Assembly: GCF_003605435.1 (NCBI RefSeq) | Contig: NZ_QXQB01000003.1 | Location: 744,001-808,000 of the forward strand | Length of the DNA: 64,000 nucleotides | Direction of reading: 5' to 3' | Source: Paenibacillus pinisoli | GTDB taxonomy: Bacteria > Bacillota > Bacilli > Paenibacillales > Paenibacillaceae | Part shown: positions 8,690 through 17,187 of the stretch, piece by piece | Position numbering within the stretch: position 1 is the stretch's first letter | Layout of the letters: every line of letters starts with the position of its first letter | Program-made: the position numbers and the translations under genes | The notes under the pieces: model-generated | What the model saw: only the letters and a program-made list of their open reading frames with translations | What the model was told of the DNA's origin: nothing | Database searches by the model: none

Positions 8690-8995
8690 TTAGGTAACGA
8701 TCCTGCGAGCCCCAGACTCCAGTGTATCCTGTACCAGGGTGTAATCTTTGGCACTATTGGTCAAAAACAACTGATAATCGGAAAGCATTGCTTTCATCTG
8801 TTTAAAATCATTTTCAAATTCCTTAATTTTTTCCGTGTAGGCGCGATTGTCCCTTCCCTTCCAAGCAGCTCCCATCGCATTCACTTCCGTGTACAGGGAT
8901 GTATACAACCTTACATAATCCCCTAGCATGCCTTCGATATTCTGAGCAGCTTCAGTTAGTTTTAGCGGATCAACCACAACTTTTACTTTTGACAT
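8690..8995 (-). CDS. WXG100 family secreted protein
   Basis: 101 residues from the ATG at 8995, preferred over an ATG six bases upstream because AAGGAG is then at normal spacing. AAWKGRD at about residue 45 is a true WXG (WKG) turn between two helices. A strict YxxxD/E is not seen at the C-terminus; the nearest is DYTLVQD, which has one extra residue. First of the three WXG100-like genes, 28 bases after yukD. With the next gene it probably forms the EsxA/EsxB-like pair of this system. Confidence 0.88.
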   Translation of the reverse strand: MSKVKVVVDPLKLTEAAQNIEGMLGDYVRLYTSLYTEVNAMGAAWKGRDNRAYTEKIKEFENDFKQMKAMLSDYQLFLTNSAKDYTLVQDTLESGARRIVT

Positions 8996-9023
8996 GTTCA
9001 TTTCTCCTTTCAAATCGGAATTT

Positions 9024-9275
9024 TTATATTAACATCAGCCTGGAGCCATTTTGCAAACCTAGCTCCAATGCTGATTTGTTAATATCCAGCAGCATGCCGC
9101 TCGACTTGTCGCACAATACAGTGTCGGGCCGTACGGTAAAGTAGCCATCGGATAATTCTGTTACAGCTGAGGCAAGCAAAGCCTCCACCTCGCTCAGCCG
9201 TGTGGTGGCCGGGATATAAACGTCATAACTTCTGTTCAATACCGGAATGTATACCTCTACCAAATATTTATCCAA
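9024..9275 (-). CDS. YukD/EsaB ubiquitin-like protein
   Basis: 83 residues with the beta-grasp pattern of YukD/EsaB: an N-terminal hairpin (VEVYIPVLNRSYDVYIP), a helix, then strands ending in a hydrophobic GSRLMLI. This small cytosolic protein is a conserved core component of type VIIb systems. The gene overlaps the 3' end of essC by 8 bases, so translation is coupled. The order essC-yukD-WXG100 differs from the B. subtilis yuk order but the content matches. Confidence 0.88.
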   Translation of the reverse strand: MDKYLVEVYIPVLNRSYDVYIPATTRLSEVEALLASAVTELSDGYFTVRPDTVLCDKSSGMLLDINKSALELGLQNGSRLMLI

Positions 9276-12200
9276 CCAGCTCCACCTCCAGCTCAGTCGT
9301 TACAGATGAAAGCAGCTTCACCAGCTTTGCTTTTCCTCTCACGATGCAGTAGCCAAACTCTTCGCCAATTTCCTGATAGAATTCGCTCGACGTTTTGTTG
9401 GTCTTAAGTTGATATTGATCAGCAAAGCCGTTGCCAAGCCAGATCCCATCGTTGGCTGATACGTGGTTTTTATACCAGGCATCGTAAGCATAAGAAGAAG
9501 TAGCTGAGACGGCATCGCCCAAAATAAAGTTGACGTTATAGGCAATACTGCCTTTTTCAAGCAATATTTTAAGATTGTCCTTAGAATCATCAGTGATCAT
9601 GGACAATAAGCTTGAGAAAGAAGGAATAATAATGGTTAACTTGTCGAACTCCGGCAATGGCTCCCCGGCTTCCTTAGCATCCTTATACGTATTGTTGCGG
9701 GTAACCAAGGTATTAAACAACTCCGAGATCACATGATCGAATTGTCTTTCATCGTAGTAGTAGCCATACGCTTTTGCCGGATCCGCTTCAAACTGCGCCT
9801 GGCAGTCAAGCACCTTAACCTGCGCATCTGTCAGACTCCCGATGACCTCTGCCAAGCCTTGCATAAACAACGGACGATCAATAGCTTGCCATAGAACAAT
9901 ATTGATATAGCGATTGAATGAGAATTGAGACATTTGCAGGCTGCTCTTCTCTACGCCCACCGGAATAACCGTCCAATCAGCAATGCGACTTTCTTCTCTG
10001 ATGTATTCTACATCGATTTTATCTGGAAGAATCGGTACCCTCGGAGCCGTATATCCATTCCAGCTTGCAGCATAACGACCGCAATATTCTCGGATGCAAT
10101 CAATCGTACGATCTGCTTCCTTGAACGCATGCGCAGTTTGGAATTCATAGACCTTATCGGTTTTCAAAATGCCGCGTCCCTTGAGCTTCGAAGGGAAAAC
10201 TCCATCTACATTGCCGAGTACACCCGAGTAATCCGCCTCATCGTTAAGCTGCAGCACATAAAGCTGTTTAAAGTTCTGCAACATACGGTAACGGACTGCA
10301 TTCGTATTAAGCGCCGTCAGTATAAAGTAGATGCCATATTTGACACCCTCCCTTGTTAGATACAAGAGTGTCTCTTCCAAGTTTTCGTATGTCTCTAAAA
10401 ATGCCGCAAAATTATGAATCACAACAACAATAGATGGCATACTGCTCTGAGAAGTGCGAATGTAGGAATGATAATCGCCGCCGTAATCAGAGAACAGCTT
10501 CTTGCGCTTTTCAACTTCTTGATGAAGCATTTTGACCAAATTGCTTGTCTTCTCGGTATCGTGAGCCAATAGCACATCACCGACATGCGGCGCTTTGGCA
10601 AATGCCTTAAGTGTCTCCGAGCCAAAATCAAGAAGATGCAGATTTATTTCCTCTGGTGTATGGTCCTGCATAATCGAATATAGAAGCGAATTGATAAAGG
10701 TCGTTTTGCCGTTGCCCGCAGAACCGTATATGATTGCATTCCCCTCTTGGCTAAGCGGGAATGTCATAAGCAGCTGTCGCTGGTTCGCCGGATCGTCTAT
10801 CTCGCCGATCGTCGGGTTAAGCCAGTACGGCTTGGCTTTGGGCACGCCATACTTCTCTTTCAATTCATCCACAAATATAAATTCAGGTATCGGCTCCAGC
10901 CACAGTGGCTTCACCTTAATGCCTTCTTCTCTGGCAATCTCCGCCAAATACTTGTTGATCTCATCGATCTGCTTAGGCGGATTGCTGGATACTGCCTTAC
11001 GTTTGTCCATTTTCGCAGATTTGAGCGTACGGCCAAGATTGTCAATAATGATTACACTTTCATCCTTATGCTTCTCCACACGATCTGCCGGATAATAAGG
11101 AGCGCCAGCCCATGCGGATTGGCCAAGCTCGAACAGCTCATTGAAGCCGACTTGCACATAATAACGGCCCGTTACAGAGAGCTCCGCAGCATCAGGACGC
11201 TTGATCATGTCCATACTGTCCGCTTTTTCCTGAACCTTCAGGCATATTCTGAACTTGCTGTTGCTCCAGATTTGGTCATCGACCACGCCGGACGGCTTCT
11301 GGGTTGCCAGAATGAGATGGACACCGAGGCTTCGGCCGATCCGGGCCGCACTAATGAGCTGTGCCATGAATTCAGGCTGCTGCGTCTTCAGCTCCGCAAA
11401 TTCGTCGGAAATCATAAACAAATGCTGCAGCGGCTCGCTGACAAGCCCGTCTCTGTACAACTTCTGGTATTTGTAAATATCAATGTTGCTCGTATTGACT
11501 TTTTTGCTAGTTTCGCTGAAGATCGCCTGCCTGCGCTTCAATTCACTCTGAATGGAAATAAGCGAGCGCTTGACGGCGGCCCCATCCAGATTCGTAATCG
11601 TACCCGCCAAGTGAGGCAGCTGCGTAAAGGCATTGGCCATCCCGCCGCCTTTATAGTCAATGAGTATGAATGCGACCTCGTGCGGATGGTAGTTAACAGC
11701 CAGCGATAAAATATACGTCATAATAAATTCACTTTTACCGGAACCGGTCATTCCCGCAATCAAACCGTGCGGACCATGATACTTCTCATGCAAATCAAGC
11801 TTGAACAGCTCGCCAGACGGATCGATTCCAATCGCTGCCTCCAGCGACAGTGTCGGATCATTTTCCTTCCATCGCGACAGAGCATTCAAGTGATCGATTT
11901 TACCCACCTTAAACATATCCAGAAACGTCATCATATTCGGCAATGCAAAGTTAGCATCCGAGGAATGAAGTTTCAGATTCGCCAGGTTCACAGCAAGCTC
12001 CCGTTCATCCTGCTTCATATAGAAGTCAGGTTGAAAACCAAGATATTGTCCTGTAATATTGTCGCGGTCATAAAGCTTGGACTCGCCCCGGTCAGCCTCC
12101 ACTACAATTGAACATTCCTTGGGCAGATTCATGAGTTCGTCATACAGATGGACGACGCTGATACCTAAGTTCTTCTTATGTTTGTAAATGGTAGTCAGCA

Positions 12201-13884
12201 ATTCCGTTCTTGTTGCCAAATCTTTGTCCATTGCAAAGATAATGTAATAAGGAATCAGCTTATCAATCTCTTCGTTGGAAGAAATTAATTCTTCTCGCTT
12301 GGACAATTCTTTCTCCAGGAAGACGGACATTTCTTTCACTTCGCTGGCCTGCGTAGCAATGAACCGTATGCCCGGCTCTGAATTCCATACATGCGGCAAC
12401 CACTTGACGAAGTCCCAGACCGGTTGTTCCTTGCGGTCATAAATAAATACAAATTTCAGTTCGTCATAGCTGTGCAAGGAAGCCAACTGCAAGATAAGGC
12501 CTTTGGTCAAATCAATGACGCTATTGCGCGATCCAATAATGCCGGTTATCTGGTCCTCTAACAAAGAGAGTGTAATCGGAACCTGTTCCAGCGTTTTCGG
12601 CTCGTCCGTCAGCGTATGCAGCTCATCCAGCAAATTATCGTCTTCCAGAGAGAATTGCCGCTCCTGAACTCTAATATCCGCATCCAGCGGCAACGTGCCC
12701 ATACCCAGTCGGATTCTCAGGAAGTCGTTCTGCCCAAAGGTTCGTTCCCACAAATTCCTCTGACGGAAGCGGATCCGATTGAGCGTGTGGTCAAGCGACG
12801 GATGATTCTCCCGCAAAATCTCACTTTGCCGTTCGGATTCTTCCTCAATCTTTTCATTCATATCAATCAAATATTGCTTATACTTCTCTTGCCGAAGCTT
12901 CTCCCGGGCTTGCCGTTTCTTACGTTCATGGCGCCTGGACAAAATCGGCCAAAGAATCGCGCCGAGAATCATGCTCGAAGACATCATAAGCGTAGGAAGC
13001 GCCTGGGTAATATCCCCCGAGTTTCTTAGCGAGTTCTGAACGGCGAAGAAGGCCATGAACATGGATGACATCCCCATCGTTAGCGCCGGACCGAGCATCA
13101 GCATGATCGGTGTCTGCTCTTGATTGCCTAATGCGGGCGGGTTATCGATTTTGAATTCCGCGCGTTCAATCTCGCGTTTGAACCTCGGCGAGCGATAGAA
13201 GAAATCAACCTGTGCCTCGTCATCCCAATCATCATCGTCTTCGATTGGCAAGGCGGTCGGCTTGGCGAACGGAAATAGCAAAGCGCGGTTATACTGCAGC
13301 TGTCCGTCCGGATTATTGACCGAAATAAATCCTTGGCCGGCAATTATCTTAAGGCCCATAATGTAGACGACATCGCCTGGAGCGAGCGTCTTCTGCTTGA
13401 CCCTTATCCCGTTTACAAAAGTTCCGTTAGAGCTCTCAAGATCCTGGATCATTAGCTCATGATTCGAGATGACCAGCTCCGCATGCCTTGAAGAGGTGTA
13501 CAAATTGGAATAGCACATATCGCAAACCGCTGCACGGCCAATCACAATCCTGCCTTCGGAGGGGAGCTGAAGCTTGGTGAAATGCTTCCGGTCCTCCGTG
13601 ACCGGCTCGGTATACAGCCAAGCCCGCTCATTGGAACGATTCAGCGACAAGCCGTAAAAGGCCAGCGGCTCGAGCTCCAGTTCCTTGATGCGCGTTTGAT
13701 TTGGGTTAATCAGAGTGGCGTGCTTGTTGGATTTGATTATCCATTTCCCTTCTGTTCCCTCGATCCCGATGACACGTTCCTCGTATCCCTCGTCATTGAT
13801 CTGCGTGACCCAATACTGTCCCTTTCGCCGCTCAGGAAGCACGCAAGTATATAACACATTCTCTTTGAGCAATGAAAGCTGCAT
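9268..13884 (-). CDS. essC: EssC/YukBA type VII secretion FtsK/SpoIIIE-family ATPase
   Basis: 1538 residues, close to the roughly 1480-1500 of EssC/YukBA. Order of parts: N-terminal FHA-like region, with a clear FHA core at about residues 110-165 (VIGR, SSRHAE, SSNGTFVNG); two membrane helices at about 255-312; FtsK/SpoIIIE domain 1 with P-loop GMTGSGKSE near 711 and LIDYKGGGM; domain 2 with P-loop GSAGNGKTT near 1052; and a C-terminal third domain without a P-loop, as is usual for domain 3 of EssC. It is the membrane motor and substrate receptor. The FHA domains bind phosphothreonine in other systems, which fits the nearby kinases and phosphatase. AGAGGGGGT precedes the ATG. Confidence 0.95.
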   Translation of the reverse strand: MQLSLLKENVLYTCVLPERRKGQYWVTQINDEGYEERVIGIEGTEGKWIIKSNKHATLINPNQTRIKELELEPLAFYGLSLNRSNERAWLYTEPVTEDRKHFTKLQLPSEGRIVIGRAAVCDMCYSNLYTSSRHAELVISNHELMIQDLESSNGTFVNGIRVKQKTLAPGDVVYIMGLKIIAGQGFISVNNPDGQLQYNRALLFPFAKPTALPIEDDDDWDDEAQVDFFYRSPRFKREIERAEFKIDNPPALGNQEQTPIMLMLGPALTMGMSSMFMAFFAVQNSLRNSGDITQALPTLMMSSSMILGAILWPILSRRHERKKRQAREKLRQEKYKQYLIDMNEKIEEESERQSEILRENHPSLDHTLNRIRFRQRNLWERTFGQNDFLRIRLGMGTLPLDADIRVQERQFSLEDDNLLDELHTLTDEPKTLEQVPITLSLLEDQITGIIGSRNSVIDLTKGLILQLASLHSYDELKFVFIYDRKEQPVWDFVKWLPHVWNSEPGIRFIATQASEVKEMSVFLEKELSKREELISSNEEIDKLIPYYIIFAMDKDLATRTELLTTIYKHKKNLGISVVHLYDELMNLPKECSIVVEADRGESKLYDRDNITGQYLGFQPDFYMKQDERELAVNLANLKLHSSDANFALPNMMTFLDMFKVGKIDHLNALSRWKENDPTLSLEAAIGIDPSGELFKLDLHEKYHGPHGLIAGMTGSGKSEFIMTYILSLAVNYHPHEVAFILIDYKGGGMANAFTQLPHLAGTITNLDGAAVKRSLISIQSELKRRQAIFSETSKKVNTSNIDIYKYQKLYRDGLVSEPLQHLFMISDEFAELKTQQPEFMAQLISAARIGRSLGVHLILATQKPSGVVDDQIWSNSKFRICLKVQEKADSMDMIKRPDAAELSVTGRYYVQVGFNELFELGQSAWAGAPYYPADRVEKHKDESVIIIDNLGRTLKSAKMDKRKAVSSNPPKQIDEINKYLAEIAREEGIKVKPLWLEPIPEFIFVDELKEKYGVPKAKPYWLNPTIGEIDDPANQRQLLMTFPLSQEGNAIIYGSAGNGKTTFINSLLYSIMQDHTPEEINLHLLDFGSETLKAFAKAPHVGDVLLAHDTEKTSNLVKMLHQEVEKRKKLFSDYGGDYHSYIRTSQSSMPSIVVVIHNFAAFLETYENLEETLLYLTREGVKYGIYFILTALNTNAVRYRMLQNFKQLYVLQLNDEADYSGVLGNVDGVFPSKLKGRGILKTDKVYEFQTAHAFKEADRTIDCIREYCGRYAASWNGYTAPRVPILPDKIDVEYIREESRIADWTVIPVGVEKSSLQMSQFSFNRYINIVLWQAIDRPLFMQGLAEVIGSLTDAQVKVLDCQAQFEADPAKAYGYYYDERQFDHVISELFNTLVTRNNTYKDAKEAGEPLPEFDKLTIIIPSFSSLLSMITDDSKDNLKILLEKGSIAYNVNFILGDAVSATSSYAYDAWYKNHVSANDGIWLGNGFADQYQLKTNKTSSEFYQEIGEEFGYCIVRGKAKLVKLLSSVTTELEVELVG

Positions 13885-13908
13885 GGATACACCCCCTCTT
13901 AACTCTTC

Positions 13909-14400
13909 TTATTGGCGATCTGCATTCATTTCCTGTATAACAAATCCGGGATCAGATCCGGCATCCATCGCAATATCCCAATACTCCACCATTTCATCGC
14001 CAAGCTTAATTCTCATGCCCCGCTTCACCTTCACTTGCCGATGTGTAATTTCTTTCTTAAGCACGACGCGCGCAGCATCATACTCCATGACCGTCCAAGT
14101 TCGCATCCGATGTTTTCTGGAGCCGAACATTTTGGGAGGATTGCGGTACAAAAATTCAATCAGCTCGTTGCATACTTTGCCGGTGGCAAATTTGCTGAAG
14201 GGCATGATGTCCAGCGTAGCATGTGTTAAGATATAAGCATCATCCGCTTTATTGGCAAATGCGATCAAAGCTGGAAAATCAAACGGGTAAGGATGATCGG
14301 GCTTCTTGTTTTCTTTCACTTCCTGCAAGACCAGCCTGACCACATAAATTATTGCCGCTGCAAATACGGCCAAAATCAGGATTATAAGCATCAGTGTCAC
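13909..14400 (-). CDS. Membrane-anchored protein upstream of essC, unknown
   Basis: 163 residues if started at the GTG at 14400 (an ATG three codons on is an alternative; the frame is open further upstream without a clear ribosome site). Residues 1-25 are a strong membrane helix (LIILILAVFAAAIIYVV), followed by a charged juxtamembrane stretch and a soluble alpha/beta domain containing FPALIAFANK and a Lys/Arg-rich central strand region. Ends 24 bases before essC. No recognisable family. Its position suggests an accessory membrane component of the type VII machine. The 37 bases between it and the divergent plus-strand gene leave hardly any room for two promoters. Confidence 0.68.
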   Translation of the reverse strand: MTLMLIILILAVFAAAIIYVVRLVLQEVKENKKPDHPYPFDFPALIAFANKADDAYILTHATLDIMPFSKFATGKVCNELIEFLYRNPPKMFGSRKHRMRTWTVMEYDAARVVLKKEITHRQVKVKRGMRIKLGDEMVEYWDIAMDAGSDPGFVIQEMNADRQ

Positions 14401-14437
14401 CGCTTTGCCAGTAATCACTCCCAAGGAGCTGTTGAAC

Positions 14438-14821
14438 TTGAAAACAACGGAAGTGACCGCCCAACGCTTTGCCGACAAGTTCGGACCCGAGCATGTCGCA
14501 CCCGGTCCGTTCGCCTATTACGAATGCGACAATGGCCTGGGCATTATTAAGGATACGGTCAAAAATACCATTCAGCTGGTTAAGCATTCCCAGTTCATAG
14601 AACAAGATTTGTCCCCTGAGGACGAATTCGCCATGCTTACCGCTGTTAGCGGCCCATTCGTCCCGGACACGATTCATCCGCCGTACGAGACCTTGGCAGA
14701 CTTCGAATTCCGGGAGCGTAAAGCTGCAACCGCATTATCGGCGACTTGGAGCATTCTCATTCTCGTATTCTTGACGTGTCTCGTTCTTGCTATATTACTG
14801 GCAGTGAACTTGCTCTCTTAA
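14438..14821 (+). CDS. Small tail-anchored membrane protein, only plus-strand gene of the locus
   Basis: 127 residues from a TTG at 14438, chosen because AAGGAG lies 9 bases upstream; an in-frame TTG at 14405 would precede that site. The soluble N-terminal part (about 95 residues) is rich in polar and acidic residues and has a GPFAYYECDNG segment; the C-terminal 30 residues form one membrane helix (WSILILVFLTCLVLAILLAV) ending within 5 residues, so this is a tail-anchored protein. Its stop is 1 base from the stop of the convergent minus-strand gene. The opposite-strand frame over it looks like a shadow: it has runs of improbable residues and no membrane logic. Unknown function; no family recognised. 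Confidence 0.62.
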   Translation: MKTTEVTAQRFADKFGPEHVAPGPFAYYECDNGLGIIKDTVKNTIQLVKHSQFIEQDLSPEDEFAMLTAVSGPFVPDTIHPPYETLADFEFRERKAATALSATWSILILVFLTCLVLAILLAVNLLS

Positions 14822-14822
14822 C

Positions 14823-15179
14823 CTATTTCTTAAGCAGCATCATAGGCACACCGTTCATAATATGGTGACGCTCCGCCTGCTCCGCGCTTCTCTCTCGCTC
14901 CATGATGACAGCGTCGGATAACCGGGGAGTAATGAAGAGCTGAAGCTGATCTATCGCATCCTTCACCGAAGCTGCCAGCTCGCTCAAGCCATTAATTTGG
15001 TCCCTGTCGACCTCTGACTTCTCCTGCCTCAGCGCCTGGCCTACCGAAACGTCATTCAAGCGGTTCAGTTCCGCTTGGATAAGCTTCAGCTTGAGCTCGG
15101 CATCCTCATAGAATTGAAGACTCTCTTTATATAAGCCGCTTAATAGCACAGGGTCGAGCAAGTTGCTTTTACCGCCCAT
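14823..15179 (-). CDS. Small helical protein of unknown function
   Basis: 118 residues from the ATG at 15179 (GGAGGG 9 bases upstream, within the end of the preceding gene, so translation is coupled by an 11-base overlap). Almost entirely helical with heptad-like Leu spacing between residues 20 and 85, followed by a Glu/Arg helix and a short hydrophobic MNGVPMMLLKK end. No tryptophan, so not WXG100. Together with the next two upstream genes it forms a set of small soluble proteins between the pilus-like and type VII parts. Confidence 0.7.
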   Translation of the reverse strand: MGGKSNLLDPVLLSGLYKESLQFYEDAELKLKLIQAELNRLNDVSVGQALRQEKSEVDRDQINGLSELAASVKDAIDQLQLFITPRLSDAVIMERERSAEQAERHHIMNGVPMMLLKK

Positions 15180-15456
15180 CCGTCTCGCCCTCCACTTCAT
15201 CAGTGGGAAAATTCGAAGCTTTGCCTTCCGCCATTGCAGACAATTGGGATAATTGAAGGAGCAATTCTCCGTATTTATCCTCTATGATTTTAATAAAGGT
15301 CAAGTCGCTGGCTGCCGCTGCCGCTGCATATTTGTTTTTCATTTGCTGCGCCATTTGCTGCAACAGCTCCACTTCCTCAGTCACTTTGGCCATAGGATCA
15401 GAGAGGCCTTCCGCTTCAGGGGCATCCATATCCAGCTCCAGAAATTCTACACTCAT
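15169..15456 (-). CDS. Small helical protein of unknown function
   Basis: 95 residues behind AAAGGAGG. After an acidic start the protein is two long helices: EEVELLQQMAQQMKNKY, an Ala-rich turn, then IIEDKYGELLLQLSQL. The size and helix-turn-helix hairpin recall WXG100 proteins, but there is no Trp at the turn and the Ala run would replace it. Acidic C-terminus. Overlaps the following gene. Possibly a secreted hairpin protein or a coiled-coil adaptor; not recognised. Confidence 0.68.
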   Translation of the reverse strand: MSVEFLELDMDAPEAEGLSDPMAKVTEEVELLQQMAQQMKNKYAAAAAASDLTFIKIIEDKYGELLLQLSQLSAMAEGKASNFPTDEVEGETDGR

Positions 15457-15488
15457 GCCGGGTTCCTCCTTTGCTCACTGCTTCCGTT

Positions 15489-16187
15489 CTATAACAGCAA
15501 TTGCTTGGTCGCTTTTTTCTCTGCCGCCGTAGAAGCATACATGCTTTTAGGCGCTTCGGCCTGCTCTTCCTCTCGACGAACGGAGAACCCTTCCAGCATG
15601 GAGGTCGCCAGCGCTTCCGCAGGGAGAGCTTGAATTGGCGCCGGCTCGGCTGAATATGCTCTCTCTGGTGGGGCTTGCTGCACTTCGAAACCCGCCGCAT
15701 GTTCTTGATATACTGGCAGAGCGGATGCCATGGCCAAATGGCGCTTCTCGTAAGGGATTGCCGTCATGAGGAAGCTCTCCCAAGCCATCTCGTATTCATC
15801 CTTGATGCTGAGCGAGAAGGATACGCTCTTCCGCACCTCTTGAGGCTTATGAATGAAATGGCGAACTTGAATCAGCGATGTAATGACATGCAGCGCGCCG
15901 CAGCACAGCTCAAGATCCCGCTCCAACTCCCCTTCAATCAGATTCAGAAATGGAGCCAGTATGTTCAGCGGCTTTGGAGCTTGGCTGTAAAACCAGCGTG
16001 CGGTCTCCCTATTGTCCGCGCCGCCTCCTACAAGCGTTGACAGCTCATCCAGCTCAGCATATTGGTCCGCAAGAATGACAGCCTGGTCATATACGTCCCT
16101 ATGAATGTAGAAATACAGCCCTCCTGCATGCAGCACCAGCGTATTTACCGCAACCGGCAAATAGCGTTTTGGGGATACTACCAACAT
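15489..16187 (-). CDS. Unknown cytosolic protein with a variable Pro/Ala-rich tail
   Basis: 232 residues. The first 150 are mostly helical with a Cys pair (DLELCCGALHVITSL) and no membrane helix; residues 160-232 are a low-complexity Ala/Pro/Glu tail. The helix-rich body and the FLMTAIPYEKR segment do not match a family I know. It sits between the M23 peptidase gene (22-base gap) and the small helical proteins, all on the same strand with short gaps. An accessory cytosolic factor of the pilus-like or type VII part is likely from context only. Confidence 0.68.
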   Translation of the reverse strand: MLVVSPKRYLPVAVNTLVLHAGGLYFYIHRDVYDQAVILADQYAELDELSTLVGGGADNRETARWFYSQAPKPLNILAPFLNLIEGELERDLELCCGALHVITSLIQVRHFIHKPQEVRKSVSFSLSIKDEYEMAWESFLMTAIPYEKRHLAMASALPVYQEHAAGFEVQQAPPERAYSAEPAPIQALPAEALATSMLEGFSVRREEEQAEAPKSMYASTAAEKKATKQLLL

Positions 16188-16209
16188 CTGTCCTCACATC
16201 TCCCGTTTT

Positions 16210-17172
16210 TTAATAAGGCACGAAGCGGCCAGGGTCTACTGATTTCCCGTTGATATATACGCCGAAGTGCAGGTGTGGACCGGTTGTCCTGGATCCGGTG
16301 TTGCCTGATCTGGCAATGGACGCATACTGGAATACTTCCTGTCCGACCTCCACATGATAGCTTTCCAAATGTCCATATAGCGTTTTGACGCCGCAGCCAT
16401 GATTGACGACTACATAATTGCCCAGCTCATCGGTGCTTGAAGCCTCTTCGACAACTCCGTTGAATGCAGACAGAACTGTCGTACCCTCCGGCGCATATAG
16501 ATCCATGCCATGATGGAATGTAATGGAATCCAATGTGATTGGATCCAGCCGCTCGCCATACGGAGAGGTCATCTGCACCGGAATTTCAAGCGGTGAACGG
16601 AACGTTGAGATTTCGCCTATAGCCGGGCAGGATAATGCCTGCTCATAGGTTTGCTTTTGCTTCTCCAGCTTAGGGCTGAGCGATTCCAGACGATTGCGCT
16701 CGCGCTTAGCGTCTTCTAGGCTTAAAGTCGATACGACACCTTCTTTGGGAACCAGCAGTTGCTCCCGCTCATCCTGATTTTTTTTCAGCTGCCTCAGCAC
16801 AGACCTGTACTCGCCATCCAGCTGCATAATGGCCTCGACAGTGTCTTCCTTGCTCGCTTTCATTTGATGCTCCAAATCCTCCAAGCGGTTGCTTAACTCA
16901 TAGGTATCGGAGTCTATTCGAGTCAGGATGGCTTTGCGGCGTTCGTCATACAGCTCCATCGCCGCTTCCAGCATCGTATTGGTATTGACGCGATGAGCGA
17001 TATCCCGGTATTCCTCCTCTAACAAATACAGCTTCCTGCCTTCCTCTTCGGGGTCGTATCCGGATATGTTGTATAGCTTAAGCAGCTCCGACACCGATTC
17101 TGGCTCAGCGGCAGCGGATGCCGGGAGCAGCATAAGCAGCAGCAATATATAGATGGCTATCTTATTCCGCAT
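16210..17172 (-). CDS. Secreted M23 peptidase with coiled-coil stalk
   Basis: 320 residues: signal peptide (IYILLLLMLLPASAAA), a coiled-coil region of about 150 residues rich in Glu, Arg and Leu, then a LytM/M23 endopeptidase domain. Zinc ligands are seen in HHGMD (about 219) and HLHFG (about 299), with the family YGHLES loop between. The family cleaves peptide cross-links in peptidoglycan. The coiled-coil plus M23 layout resembles EnvC/NlpD-type activators, but the zinc residues are all present, so it is probably active. Last gene of the pilus-like operon, 15 bases after the previous one; a likely job is local opening of the wall for the surface structure. Confidence 0.88.
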   Translation of the reverse strand: MRNKIAIYILLLLMLLPASAAAEPESVSELLKLYNISGYDPEEEGRKLYLLEEEYRDIAHRVNTNTMLEAAMELYDERRKAILTRIDSDTYELSNRLEDLEHQMKASKEDTVEAIMQLDGEYRSVLRQLKKNQDEREQLLVPKEGVVSTLSLEDAKRERNRLESLSPKLEKQKQTYEQALSCPAIGEISTFRSPLEIPVQMTSPYGERLDPITLDSITFHHGMDLYAPEGTTVLSAFNGVVEEASSTDELGNYVVVNHGCGVKTLYGHLESYHVEVGQEVFQYASIARSGNTGSRTTGPHLHFGVYINGKSVDPGRFVPY

Positions 17173-17187
17173 CGTTCATCTCCCCCG

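Noticed and set aside
14279..14677. A 132-codon minus-strand frame across 14.3-14.7 kb
   Set aside because: It overlaps the tail-anchored plus-strand gene and the essC-upstream gene out of frame, without a membrane or domain pattern.
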